64,000 bases of DNA, taken from Bartonella taylorii 8TBB (GTDB taxonomy: Bacteria; Pseudomonadota; Alphaproteobacteria; Rhizobiales; Rhizobiaceae). The stretch lies in assembly GCF_902825155.1 (NCBI RefSeq), contig NZ_CADEAG010000003.1, positions 1-64,000 on the forward strand, read 5' to 3'. A program made the translations under genes and the position numbers. Within the stretch, counting starts at the first letter, position 1; each line of letters begins with the position of its first letter. Below the pieces are notes generated by a model. It searched no databases. It was given only the letters and a program-made list of their open reading frames with translations, and was not told where the DNA came from. Shown here piece after piece: positions 40,447-48,874 of this stretch.

Positions 40447-41361
40447 TTATAATATCTTTGGAAAACTACCGCTTATTGCTGCCCTTGTTATCAACCAATA
40501 ACGATGAATCAATGGTAAAGTTGCGCTTTCTTGAAAAACTGCAGCTCCTAACTGTACCGCTTTTTGAAGAGATGCTGGTATAATTGCTAACGGAAGGAAT
40601 GCTTGTTTAAGCATGCTAGGCAAAGCACTAGAATGATCGTAAAACTTGGTATAATGATCTCGCGATAACGCTACCATAGCTTCAACAATGTGGCACTTTT
40701 GTTTGTCATTGATACGATTAGATTCCAAATCCTCCCTATCCACTCCTACAGCCTTTAGCATATCATCAGGTAAATAGTATTGATATCGTGACTGCATGAA
40801 TGATAAAAGGCGCAATATACCACTTAATCCTTGAGCAATCCCTCCATATTCATAAACATTTGTAAAATCTTGTGCCGTATCAGGATCTAATATCTGACAA
40901 GAAAGCCGTAAAATTATACTCGCTGTTTCGCTAAAATAGAATTCGAGATCATGAAGATTTTCTATCGGATTGTGGTAAAGATCTAAAATCTGCGCATCAC
41001 AGTAACGTAAAAAATCCATCTTAGGCAAATTAAAGAGAGTCATTGCTGTAAACAAATCACTTAAAATTGGATTATCTCTACTCTTTTTTCTTCCACCATT
41101 AGCGATAGAATCATGCCACCAACGTAATCGTATTTCACCAATAAGCGGATCGTGTACAGTTTCGCGAATACGAGCAATTTCCACATTAAAAGCGTAAAGA
41201 GCGGCCAGAGCTCTGCGCTTTTTTTTAGGCGCAAACAAAACCGATATATAGCGATCACGGTCTGTAGCACGTAAAATATCAAGATAGTAAGGAAGAGAAT
41301 CAATCATTCTGTGATACCTTTTAACTTCCTTTTTAGTAATTAACATTCTATTTTTATTCAT
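40447..41361 (-). CDS. Squalene/phytoene synthase-fold protein, NDUFAF6-like
   Basis: The 304-residue product has the isoprenoid synthase fold of the phytoene synthase family: RYISVLFAPKKKRRALAALYAFN, then RLRWWHDSI, NVYEYGGIAQGLSGILRLLSF and YLPDDMLKAVGVDREDLE. The first aspartate-rich motif of true synthases is not seen where expected (AFNVEIARIRETVHD), as in NDUFAF6, a complex I assembly factor. I therefore favour an assembly role over terpene synthesis. Several in-frame ATGs near the start (41361, 41346, 41307) make the N-terminus uncertain. In relatives this gene is next to the Mth938-like gene, which here is 5.8 kb away. Confidence 0.75.
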   Translation of the reverse strand: MNKNRMLITKKEVKRYHRMIDSLPYYLDILRATDRDRYISVLFAPKKKRRALAALYAFNVEIARIRETVHDPLIGEIRLRWWHDSIANGGRKKSRDNPILSDLFTAMTLFNLPKMDFLRYCDAQILDLYHNPIENLHDLEFYFSETASIILRLSCQILDPDTAQDFTNVYEYGGIAQGLSGILRLLSFMQSRYQYYLPDDMLKAVGVDREDLESNRINDKQKCHIVEAMVALSRDHYTKFYDHSSALPSMLKQAFLPLAIIPASLQKAVQLGAAVFQESATLPLIHRYWLITRAAISGSFPKIL

Positions 41362-42124
41362 ATTTTGAAATGATGAATGCGCAAATATAGCTAAGAGAAT
41401 AAAACTTTTAAATGCGCCTCTACATGTACTACAAATTAAGGATTCTTTTTCTGGGTAATTTTTTAGCTACCCTAAACACATAAAGTGTTTTTACGTCTAA
41501 AAACTTCACTTGTAGCTATAACGTATCTCTTTGAGAATAAAACTTAATAAATAGATAAACTACCATGAAAATTTGTCGCTTACATTTGCATTTATACTGA
41601 AATAAAAGAGTAAGTAGTGATCACTCTGGAACACATGAGTTCATTACATTAAATATCATTCGTATAACATCTTTATATGTAAGTGATGAAGACTCTTTGC
41701 CTTTCAATGTTAGAGTTTTTAACAGTATTACGTACAAAATTATAAAGGACCTAGATAGAGAAAAGATAAAATATCTGAAAAGTTGAGGTATTTTTAAGAA
41801 CTTGAACATCTGATATGCCCACATTGTTTTTCACGACAACTTCAAGCGCAATATGTGTAAAGTAAAAAGCATGATGATAATATCAATAAATAGCGTATAT
41901 TATTCAATCTGATTAAGTAAGGAAAAGCTGCTACCAAAAAACTCCATCACTCTCCTGCTATAAGAGATAATTTGACAGACAATTATGGCAGGCATAACTA
42001 AAATAAAACCTTTTATTGATTATTTTCTCTCTTCTTTCATCAACAAAAGTACATTCCTCACTATAATCCTTCCCCCATGTATTCAACTCCGTATCACTGA
42101 TATCTAGCTCTATATCGATTGGTT
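41362..42124. other. AT-rich spacer at island left end
   Basis: About 760 bp with no gene I can support. One minus-strand frame (41621-41824, 67 codons, ending MNSCVPE) is open but shows no recognisable family and no good ribosome-binding site. It forms the left part of the insertion between the NDUFAF6-like and Mth938-like genes. Confidence 0.5.
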
Positions 42125-42373
42125 CTAATAAGTTATTTTTTGAATATAATCTTTAGTGCATTTCTTCCAATACTGCTGTCTTATTATATTAAACTTGTCT
42201 TTATCAATATCAGATCCTATTATGTTGCGATTAATATAAATAACAAAACTATGTTTGTGATGAGTCTCTTTGGTAACCTCTGCCATGGAACTCGTTTGCG
42301 TTTGTAACGCGTAGATGTGACTTGATGGAAACACCTTCATGTCAAGAGATGTTATTTGTTGTCTTTTTTCCAA
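42125..42373 (-). CDS. Small protein, paralogue of the 46.5 kb gene
   Basis: Unrecognised 82-residue frame. Its middle, LQTQTSSMAEVTKETHHKHSFVIYINRN followed by DIDKDKFNI, aligns with the small frame at 46537-46740 (LLIQASPIAEVSQSFHQKYTSVIHIYPK, LIDRDMFER). Shared positions are A-E-V, H-x-K, S-V/F-I-h-I and D-x-D-x-F. That two diverged copies keep the same frame suggests a real, perhaps truncated, protein. It lies 47 bp after the stop of the four-repeat gene on the same strand. Function unknown. Confidence 0.4.
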   Translation of the reverse strand: MEKRQQITSLDMKVFPSSHIYALQTQTSSMAEVTKETHHKHSFVIYINRNIIGSDIDKDKFNIIRQQYWKKCTKDYIQKITY

Positions 42374-42420
42374 TAAGAGTCTTTTTATTTTAAAAGCGGA
42401 ATATCCCCCAATGAGAAGTT

Positions 42421-45120
42421 CTAATTAGTTAGAAAATTCTTTGCTATCTCCTCAATCAAAGCGTAGCTGAGTTGCTTCACCTTTGCTATTTCTTTTGCCA
42501 AAACCACTGCGCATTCAAGATGAATCTGGTGAATGCTCTCGTCAAAGCCTAAATGATCACCCCCTCCAAAACTTCTGTGATAAAATTGTAAGGTTTCAAC
42601 ATCACCCAATAAAGCCAGTGCACCAATATGAAGTAAGCCATAATGTACATCATCCGTCTCACTGGTTTTGCTCGTTTTCCAAGGTGGTATACCATACCTA
42701 CAACGAAATAATCTATGAATATCAATATTTTCCATTGCCCACTCCAAAGTATCATCAAGCTCTAACTCTAAGCGGCTCGCACTGATCTTTTCTTCGACAA
42801 TTTTCAAACCTTTTTTATTAAAATAAAGCTGTAGATCTGGCAAATTTTGAGAATTTATGGGATCAATTGTCCTACAAATAGAGGAAAGAATACCCGTAGT
42901 AATCGAGAATCCAATATCAAATTCCGGACAATCTTTCGTGATTTCATCATTGTAAAGAATTTGTACCTCGCGATCTGGCAATTGATAGATTGCCAAAAGG
43001 TTTTCTTTTCCCTCTATTCCATGAACCAACCAGCCTAAGCTTTTAAAAAGTGCTATTGTGCTCTCCATAGTTAAGAAAGTCTCTTCTTTGGCTTTAAGAG
43101 GTACTGTTTCAGAATCAAAGGTTAAAAGTGAAGCGGATTTCAACAAACCTAAACGATAACGTCGTGTAAGAGTAAGAACACGATTAACGAGATCTTTTGT
43201 GATTTCCACCGCAAAACCTAAATGATCTCCTGTTCTAAAACTCTCTTTATAAAATTTGAGCTTTTTAGTATCTCCAATAAGCACAAGTGCTATAAGATGG
43301 CGCTCAACAAGTTCAATATCACTGTCTGTAGGTAAAGCAGCATAATCAGAGATGACTTGTTGCACATTTTGTTGATGAGCCCAGTTCAAAATACATTCAC
43401 AGATCTGCTTCAGTTTGCTTTCATCTATAGAAATATATGATACAGTATATATATCTTCTGCCTCTTTGATTGATGTATATTGAGATCTTGTAGGAAAAAT
43501 ATCCCGATAAGCGGTAGAGAAACTTAGTGTTGAAAGCGACGCCTTAAATATGATAATCGGCTTTTTCCCTTTAGTGTCAGAGTGATACACTATGTTAATG
43601 AGACGGTCTTTGCCTATAAAATAAGCATTATAGTTGCATTCTTTATCGCAATAGATTGTCCAACCCATCGTTTCTAATTGTTCTGTAATTGTGTTGAGGA
43701 CAACTAAATCTTGTGACCCTATACGCACACCCTCCACCTTTTGTTCACTCTGACTTTTTATCGTCCACAACCGTAGCACACTCAAAATAGATCCCATTGG
43801 TGCTTTTGTCCAAATCCAGCTGTTCACGTGTAAAAATGCTTTAGTTATAGGAAAAAAAGGCTTTATCATCATCTGATGAAGCAAAGACGATGACATGAAA
43901 TAAGATATTATACGCTGTCTTAAATTTGCTTTTTTGCGAGAATAACTTACCGTAAGGTGCTCTTCAGCAAATTCAACAGCGCGATCAACACAACTGAACA
44001 TAGAGCGGTCTGTAGAATATTGAGCAATTTTGTCTGAAGCAAGAGTATTTTGATAAGATTTTAGTGCTTCAATTTTACCTGTCAACGCTAAGCAAGCTAA
44101 ATGCCAGATCATATTTTGGCAAGAGCTAGAGGCCTGGAGATATGTTTGAATAGGTGCTCTGCTTTTTAGCTCTGCTTCAAAATTCTGGGCACGTGCCCAT
44201 TGTATCACCCGCTCGGAAATTTTGATGAGTTCTCGCTCGGTAAGCGTATCAAGACAAATATTAAGACCATTTCCAAGGCTGTTAAAAGTTTGATAAATAT
44301 TCTCAGGTCGTATGAATCTGTAGTCTCGGCCATAATGAATATAACGGCAAGCCCTAGAAATCTCTTCTGTAGACGTTATAGCATTAATATAGATATTTTG
44401 CTTATCATTGAGATTCCATAACCTAAAATGAAATTTAACGAAGCGATCAGGCAAAGCTAACCACATTTTGCCAGGTTCCTTTGCAAACCAACCATGACTC
44501 TTAAAAATATTGGTTGCAGCTGTTAAGCTCATTAGTTGTTTTTGAGGCATTTTGCGTGCCAGAATATCATCCAATTCCCTATTTTTATAGGCTCGCGCAA
44601 AAAGAAGGATACGTTCAACCCATGTTGTTGTTTTATAATCAGAAAATTCTGGTACATCCAATTTTGGAGTAGGCTTATAACTCTTTAAAGTCTCTATATC
44701 GCCGAGCACAGCCTTTGCAATAGTGGAACTCTTGGCAGAACCATTGGTAGCTTCCTGATATAATTTTTGTTCAATATCTTGTGTTTTTGCCCACGCGATT
44801 ACTTTGTCTAAAGATGCCTCGATACGACTTTGAGAAAGATCTCGAATTTTGACATCGAACACCCTATTTTTGGAAAATAGGGAACTTTCAGAAGAAAATT
44901 TCTGACCTCTAACATATTCCCAAGCAAGGAAATAGGGAAAAATGGTGAGATTTGCTTCAAGAATAAGCTTTCTATCTCTCCATTCATACTTGACCTCGTA
45001 ACCAATATCCACAAAGCGATCAGATAAATCATAACAAGCATGATGATTACCAATATCATCACGATATAGCATCCAACCAAGTTTTTTTAAAATTTTTGTT
45101 ACGTCTTTGGTCTGCATCAT
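42421..45120 (-). CDS. Large cytoplasmic protein of four divergent ~190-residue repeats, function unknown
   Basis: I do not recognise the family. The 899-residue product has no signal peptide and consists of four tandem, diverged copies of one domain, roughly residues 1-185, 198-395, 472-660 and 685-890, with a more hydrophobic linker at about 400-455. Each copy follows one plan: a start like ILKKLGWMLY / IFKSHGWFAK / QLETMGWTIY / LFKSLGWLVH; then LPDRxV-type strand; then a helix with VIAWAKTQ / VIQWARAQ / ILNWAHQQ / TLEWAMEN; then a helix with GDIETLKSY / GKIEALKSY / GDTKKLKFY / GDVETLQFY; then a final helix ending in AR, AE, TR or AK. It neighbours a SUKH-like immunity gene, so a multi-domain immunity protein is one possibility. 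ATG at 45118-45120; 45115 is an alternative. Confidence 0.8.
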   Translation of the reverse strand: MMQTKDVTKILKKLGWMLYRDDIGNHHACYDLSDRFVDIGYEVKYEWRDRKLILEANLTIFPYFLAWEYVRGQKFSSESSLFSKNRVFDVKIRDLSQSRIEASLDKVIAWAKTQDIEQKLYQEATNGSAKSSTIAKAVLGDIETLKSYKPTPKLDVPEFSDYKTTTWVERILLFARAYKNRELDDILARKMPQKQLMSLTAATNIFKSHGWFAKEPGKMWLALPDRFVKFHFRLWNLNDKQNIYINAITSTEEISRACRYIHYGRDYRFIRPENIYQTFNSLGNGLNICLDTLTERELIKISERVIQWARAQNFEAELKSRAPIQTYLQASSSCQNMIWHLACLALTGKIEALKSYQNTLASDKIAQYSTDRSMFSCVDRAVEFAEEHLTVSYSRKKANLRQRIISYFMSSSLLHQMMIKPFFPITKAFLHVNSWIWTKAPMGSILSVLRLWTIKSQSEQKVEGVRIGSQDLVVLNTITEQLETMGWTIYCDKECNYNAYFIGKDRLINIVYHSDTKGKKPIIIFKASLSTLSFSTAYRDIFPTRSQYTSIKEAEDIYTVSYISIDESKLKQICECILNWAHQQNVQQVISDYAALPTDSDIELVERHLIALVLIGDTKKLKFYKESFRTGDHLGFAVEITKDLVNRVLTLTRRYRLGLLKSASLLTFDSETVPLKAKEETFLTMESTIALFKSLGWLVHGIEGKENLLAIYQLPDREVQILYNDEITKDCPEFDIGFSITTGILSSICRTIDPINSQNLPDLQLYFNKKGLKIVEEKISASRLELELDDTLEWAMENIDIHRLFRCRYGIPPWKTSKTSETDDVHYGLLHIGALALLGDVETLQFYHRSFGGGDHLGFDESIHQIHLECAVVLAKEIAKVKQLSYALIEEIAKNFLTN

Positions 45121-45217
45121 GATGCACTTCCACTCTCCAACGGACTAATTGATGGAAGAGTTCTTGCCGATTGATCTTCCCCCATTTCTTATTTAACTGC
45201 TTTTTCAGCGCAATATT

Positions 45218-45340
45218 TTAAAAAATTGTTGAGCTCTTTTTCACGTTTTTAAACTTTATGAAATCTTCATAATATTTATCCGCATGCTCCTTGTGTTTCC
45301 TTTTTTGTCTTAAAAACTGAATGAATAATAATAACTTTTG
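45218..45340 (-). pseudogene. Short gene remnant, possibly a toxin C-terminal fragment
   Basis: The minus strand carries an open stretch without a start that reads LRQKRKHKEHADKYYEDFIK, then FKNVKKSSTIF and a stop at 45218. The KHxxHAxKYYE pattern recalls C-terminal domains of some polymorphic toxins, but the match is short and from memory of the motif type only. It lies between the SUKH-like gene and the four-repeat gene. Confidence 0.2.
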
Positions 45341-45403
45341 AGAACAAGAGAAAAATGATAACTTATCAGTAAGATCTAAAAGTAAAACTACTAATAAAGA
45401 AAG

Positions 45404-45871
45404 TTATTCAAAATTAACCTTAATTCTTTTATATAAAAATTCATAAAAATTACTTGCGTAATAATATGAAGCTCCAGATGGGAATCTGAAATAGAGTGGG
45501 CATTCATCATCTCTAAATTGAGAATAATCAAAATAGAGTATCTCACAAAAAGTATTTTCACACACAATAAGCTGTTGTGGTCTAGCAAAACCTTTTTTTA
45601 TATCTGTTAAGTGGTTATAAACAATATCACCAGCAGGAATACAAGCAGCAGGATCACTTACACAATCCCAATAAACGGTCAATATTTCATCACAACCAAT
45701 TTCTGAAATTCCATAGTTTTTCAGAAAATTTTTGTAAGAAGATGTAAATTGTAAGCCGATAGTTTCTTCAGCCTTTTTAATCTGTATATCATCAATCGTT
45801 GGACCAAAATTAATATCGTCGCTATACTTATCAATTAATTTTTCCATGTCAGATAACATAAAATTTTTCAT
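45404..45871 (-). CDS. SMI1/KNR4 (SUKH) family protein, probable immunity protein
   Basis: The 155-residue product fits the SUKH superfamily, whose bacterial members mostly neutralise polymorphic or contact-dependent toxins. Typical pattern: an N-terminal helix with DIQIKKAEETIGLQFTSSYK and FLKNYG (I..AE..lg..lP..y..FL..yG), the strand CDEILTVYW, a central LIVCENTFCEILYFDYSQ and the C-terminal aromatic YYYASNFYEFLYKRI. GGGGGA stands 7 nt before the ATG at 45871. A decayed copy lies 150 bp upstream. No intact toxin gene is visible beside it, so it may be an orphan immunity gene. Confidence 0.78.
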   Translation of the reverse strand: MKNFMLSDMEKLIDKYSDDINFGPTIDDIQIKKAEETIGLQFTSSYKNFLKNYGISEIGCDEILTVYWDCVSDPAACIPAGDIVYNHLTDIKKGFARPQQLIVCENTFCEILYFDYSQFRDDECPLYFRFPSGASYYYASNFYEFLYKRIKVNFE

Positions 45872-46021
45872 GAATTATCCCCCATTAAATCACTATTCTT
45901 TATACGTTCTAGCTTGTTTCCGACAATAGCAATGTTAGTAATTAAAAAATAAGAGAAAAATGCCGGCTTAGTGTTTACACTTTGAAAATGAAAATATTAC
46001 ACAAAAAAATATCCTAGATTA

Positions 46022-46469
46022 TCCATAATCTTTTTACAGAGAAATTCATAACAATTACTTGCATAATAAAGGGGATCTCCAGATATTACCTCAAAATAGA
46101 GTGAGCATTCACCATCTTAACACTGAGAGTAATCAAAGTAAAATGTCTCACCAAAATCAGTTCTACTCACAACAAGCTGTTGTGGTTTTGCCAAACTATG
46201 TTTTATCTCTGTTAAGCGGTTATAAACAATATCAACACCATAAACAGTTTCAAAATCCACACTATAAATGCTAAAATTCTTTCAAACTAATTTCCCTTAC
46301 TCCGTAATTTTAAAAAAACTCTTATATGATGATGTGAATTGTAAATCTAAGGTTTCCTCAGCTTTCTTTATCCATATATCATCAGCTGCATCCTCTGCAG
46401 TTCCAAAGTTAATATATCACTATATTTGTCAACTAATTCTGCAACATCAGCTAAAGCTTAAGTTTTCAT
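46022..46469 (-). pseudogene. Decayed tandem copy of the SMI1/KNR4 gene
   Basis: The minus strand aligns along its whole length with the intact gene at 45404-45871 but has several stops and indels. Readable pieces: ELVDKYSD near the start, then KKAEETLDLQFTSSYKSFF, IVYNRLTEIKHSLAKPQQLV, TFYFDYSQ followed by a stop, DGECSLYFE and YYASNCYEFLCKKI. The fourth codon after ATG (46469) is already TAA. It is clearly non-functional and records a past duplication. Confidence 0.85.
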
Positions 46470-46536
46470 AATTTGTTCTCCATAAATTGTTGTTTTTTTA
46501 GTTCACCTTTCATTCTATAATCTTAGCGCGTTTCTT

Positions 46537-46740
46537 CTAATATTTAGGTATCCGCCTCTCAAACATATCTCTATCAATAAGTAATTTTTGTGTTTTAGGA
46601 TAAATATGAATAACCGAAGTATATTTTTGATGAAATGACTGGCTAACCTCTGCTATAGGACTAGCTTGTATTAGAAGCATGTGATGTAACAGATCTGCCA
46701 TGAGAGCCAACAGAAGCTCTTTTTGATAGGATTCTGCCAA
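46537..46740 (-). CDS. Small protein with TTG start, paralogue of the 42.1 kb frame
   Basis: A 67-residue frame starting at TTG (46738-46740) with AGGAG (46747-46751) 6 nt upstream. Sequence features: LLALMADLLHHMLLIQASPI, then AEVSQSFHQKYTSVIHIYPK and a tail LIDRDMFERRIPKY. It matches the frame at 42125-42373. It ends 67 bp before the decayed SUKH copy, the order expected of a small gene followed by its immunity gene, although nothing in it identifies a toxin activity. It could be a remnant of a larger gene. Confidence 0.4.
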   Translation of the reverse strand: MAESYQKELLLALMADLLHHMLLIQASPIAEVSQSFHQKYTSVIHIYPKTQKLLIDRDMFERRIPKY

Positions 46741-46752
46741 TATTTTCTCCTA

Positions 46753-47130
46753 TCACTTTTTCTCTTCTTTCTTCATAGAAAAAATCAAATAGATAACTTT
46801 TTTGATAAAATTTTTCTTATCAAACTTGAAACATTCATTCGTAATAAAATCAGCTCTTATTTTATAATATTTGTCTCCAGCAGATATAAAAAAAATCAGA
46901 AATGCAATTCAAAAATTAGCAACAACAGGCACAGCGAACTTAAGCTAAACAATATCACAACTTAAAACACTTTTTTACTAAATAGATAATATAACAGTAT
47001 GAGATCCTTTTACATAAGATGTATTGATTATAAAAGATTCGTTTTGAAGTGATTAAAGAAAGTAACAATATTTAATAATCATATAATTTCTTTATGTTAT
47101 ATCAATATATTGATTTTATTGAATAAACTG
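46753..47130 (-). other. Island right end; unassigned remnant frame
   Basis: No gene I can name. A minus-strand frame ending at TGA 46753-46755 reads ISAGDKYYKIRADFITNECF, then KFDKKNFIKKV and SMKKEEKK, preceded by a stop and lacking a start. It looks like the C-terminal end of a lost gene just upstream of the small TTG-start gene. The rest, to 47130, is AT-rich with no open frame. Confidence 0.35.
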
Positions 47131-47517
47131 TCATTCCACCGCAAACAATAACGCAGCAACTGCCCGATCCTCAGCTAACAAAACATTAAATGTACGCACT
47201 GCTGCCCCCGTACTCATTGTATCTGATGAAATACGCTTTTCCCATAAGAGTATCCGTAACTCTTCGGGTAATCGCAACAATTCAACTCCAGTTCCTATGA
47301 GAAAAATTTCAATTTCAGATGCTTCTTCTAAAACACGAGACATATTCTCTTGAGTAGGGAGAGGGCCTATCATATCGATACCATAAATACCTGATGGTAC
47401 ACAAATAATAGAACCTTTGTGTGACATATCAGCAAAACGAAAACCACCATTTCCATAGGCATCAATAGGTGCACGCCCTGGAAAATGCGCTTCACGAATT
47501 TGAATTGCATGAAACAT
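47131..47517 (-). CDS. Mth938-like (DUF498) domain protein, NDUFAF3-type
   Basis: The 128-residue protein belongs to the DUF498/Mth938 family, whose mitochondrial member NDUFAF3 helps assemble complex I. Motifs: IDAYGNGGFRFADMSHKGSI (residues about 18-37), VPSGIYGIDMIG, EIEIFLIGTG, then the strand-helix segment with MSTGAAVRTFNVLLAEDRAV and AALLFAV at the end. The ATG at 47515-47517 is preceded by AAAGGA; a TTG just before it is an alternative. In relatives it stands between secDF and the phytoene synthase-like gene; here both neighbours are displaced. Confidence 0.88.
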   Translation of the reverse strand: MFHAIQIREAHFPGRAPIDAYGNGGFRFADMSHKGSIICVPSGIYGIDMIGPLPTQENMSRVLEEASEIEIFLIGTGVELLRLPEELRILLWEKRISSDTMSTGAAVRTFNVLLAEDRAVAALLFAVE

Positions 47518-47520
47518 CAA

Positions 47521-47997
47521 TAAGTATCCTTTATTTTTGAAAAGCCAATTGCGTTTTCTTCTCTCTCTTAAAAACCAGAAAAAAGCTTGAATATTTATGT
47601 ATTAACCATAACCCGTATAGCAATATTGATGCAAAATCTTTTATACAAAATACTGCCCTAGTAATACAACAATTATATAAAAAGTTTGCAGTAAGCCGCA
47701 GTTAAATGCTATGTTTGTTTAAGTAGATCTATCTCGAAAAGAAAAAACTGCCCCACCCTATTCACTTAAAAATAAGAGAATTCTGCCATACAAAATAATG
47801 ATATTATTTAAAGGATAAGGAAATTCGCTGTGATACTCCAAAATATATATTTTTTTTAATAGTCTGCAGAAAATAAATAAAATACTATGTTCTTTATCGA
47901 CTATGATAACTACCTCTACAACGCAATATCTTTTACACAAAATACCTATTTTTATAAAAATATGTTGTAAAAGAACGTGATAAGCTGCAATTATACT
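47521..47997. other. AT-rich spacer where secDF would be expected; diverged direct repeat
   Basis: No gene is supported. Two diverged copies of about 80 bp in direct orientation are visible: near 47629-47712 (GCAAAATCTTTTATACAAAATAC ... GCAGTTAAAT) and near 47917-47997 (GCAATATCTTTTACACAAAATAC ... GCAATTATAC). They may be the scar of a duplication or deletion between yajC and the Mth938-like gene. Confidence 0.45.
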
Positions 47998-48450
47998 TTA
48001 AGATTCTTTTTCCTTTGATATAGTTTTCTTCTCCTTGGATGCACTCACACTTTCCTTCGTTGTAGTTTTAGATTTAGATTTTTGTGGTACTTTTGTTCTA
48101 GCATTAAGTTTTGATTTTTTTTCTGAAATAGGTTCGCCTTTAACGCGCACATCAGCTAATGTTGAGCGGATAACACGAACACGAATATCATCACCAATTT
48201 CCACCTCTAGTTCACCACTCTCATCGTAAACTTTCGTTACCTTGCCAATTATACCACCACCCGTTATCACTGTATCACCACGACGCACAGCATCAAGCAT
48301 CTCCTGCCGCTTTTTCATTTGCACACGTTGTGGGCGAATCATAAAAAAATACATAATTGCTAAAATCAAAATGAACGGGACATAGCTAACAAATGAGGTC
48401 CCGCTGGAAACACCACCTGCAACTTGAGCATAAGCGTTAGTAATAAACAT
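47998..48450 (-). CDS. yajC: Preprotein translocase accessory subunit YajC
   Basis: Small inner-membrane protein that associates with SecDF and the Sec channel. The 150-residue product has one membrane helix (VPFILILAIMYFFMI, about residues 25-39) followed by the family signature RPQRVQMKKRQEMLDAVRRG and GDTVITGGGIIGKV. The C-terminal ~40 residues are a Lys/Ser/Thr-rich tail. In related genomes secDF follows directly; no secD or secF is present here. Confidence 0.94.
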   Translation of the reverse strand: MFITNAYAQVAGGVSSGTSFVSYVPFILILAIMYFFMIRPQRVQMKKRQEMLDAVRRGDTVITGGGIIGKVTKVYDESGELEVEIGDDIRVRVIRSTLADVRVKGEPISEKKSKLNARTKVPQKSKSKTTTKESVSASKEKKTISKEKES

Positions 48451-48874
48451 TTTTATCTCCTATAGGTTAAACTTCAGGTATTTTCCACTCTTCTAAAATA
48501 AACTTTCCGCTCAGAAAAAAGCCTTCCCAGAAATCTATCATACAGACAGAAAGGCTCTCATACAAAGCGATAACTACACAATGTAATCACAACTTTATAG
48601 AAAGGAAATAAATCCTTAAGAAACAGAAGGCAATGAGAAAAAACTTTTGAAAAACAGATTTATGTTCCTTTTTACATATCATAAATATGCGCATTAAAAT
48701 TAACTGGAAAAATTAATGATACAAAATAATTTGCTTTCCCTTCCAACGCACCTTACTGATAACTCTTCTCAAATATATGATCTTTTTCACTGCGATATTC
48801 TTAATTTAAGCAAATTGATTGTTTTGCTTGAAATCCAAGTCAACTATAGACTTTCAAAATCAAGTCATTATAAA
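48451..48874. other. Intergenic region without visible feature
   Basis: About 420 bp between the LysM/LytM lipoprotein gene's stop and yajC's start, both minus strand. It is AT-rich, with stops in all frames. I see no RNA gene or strong hairpin. It presumably contains the yajC promoter. Confidence 0.5.

Noticed and set aside
41621-41824. 67-codon minus-strand frame in the island spacer
   Set aside because: No ribosome-binding site, no paralogue in the window and hydrophobic low-complexity composition; too weak to call.
46059-46274. 71-codon plus-strand frame
   Set aside because: Antisense to the decayed SUKH copy.
47758-47940. 60-codon frame in the secDF gap considered as a SecD/SecF relic
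   Set aside because: No SecD or SecF motif is recognisable in it.
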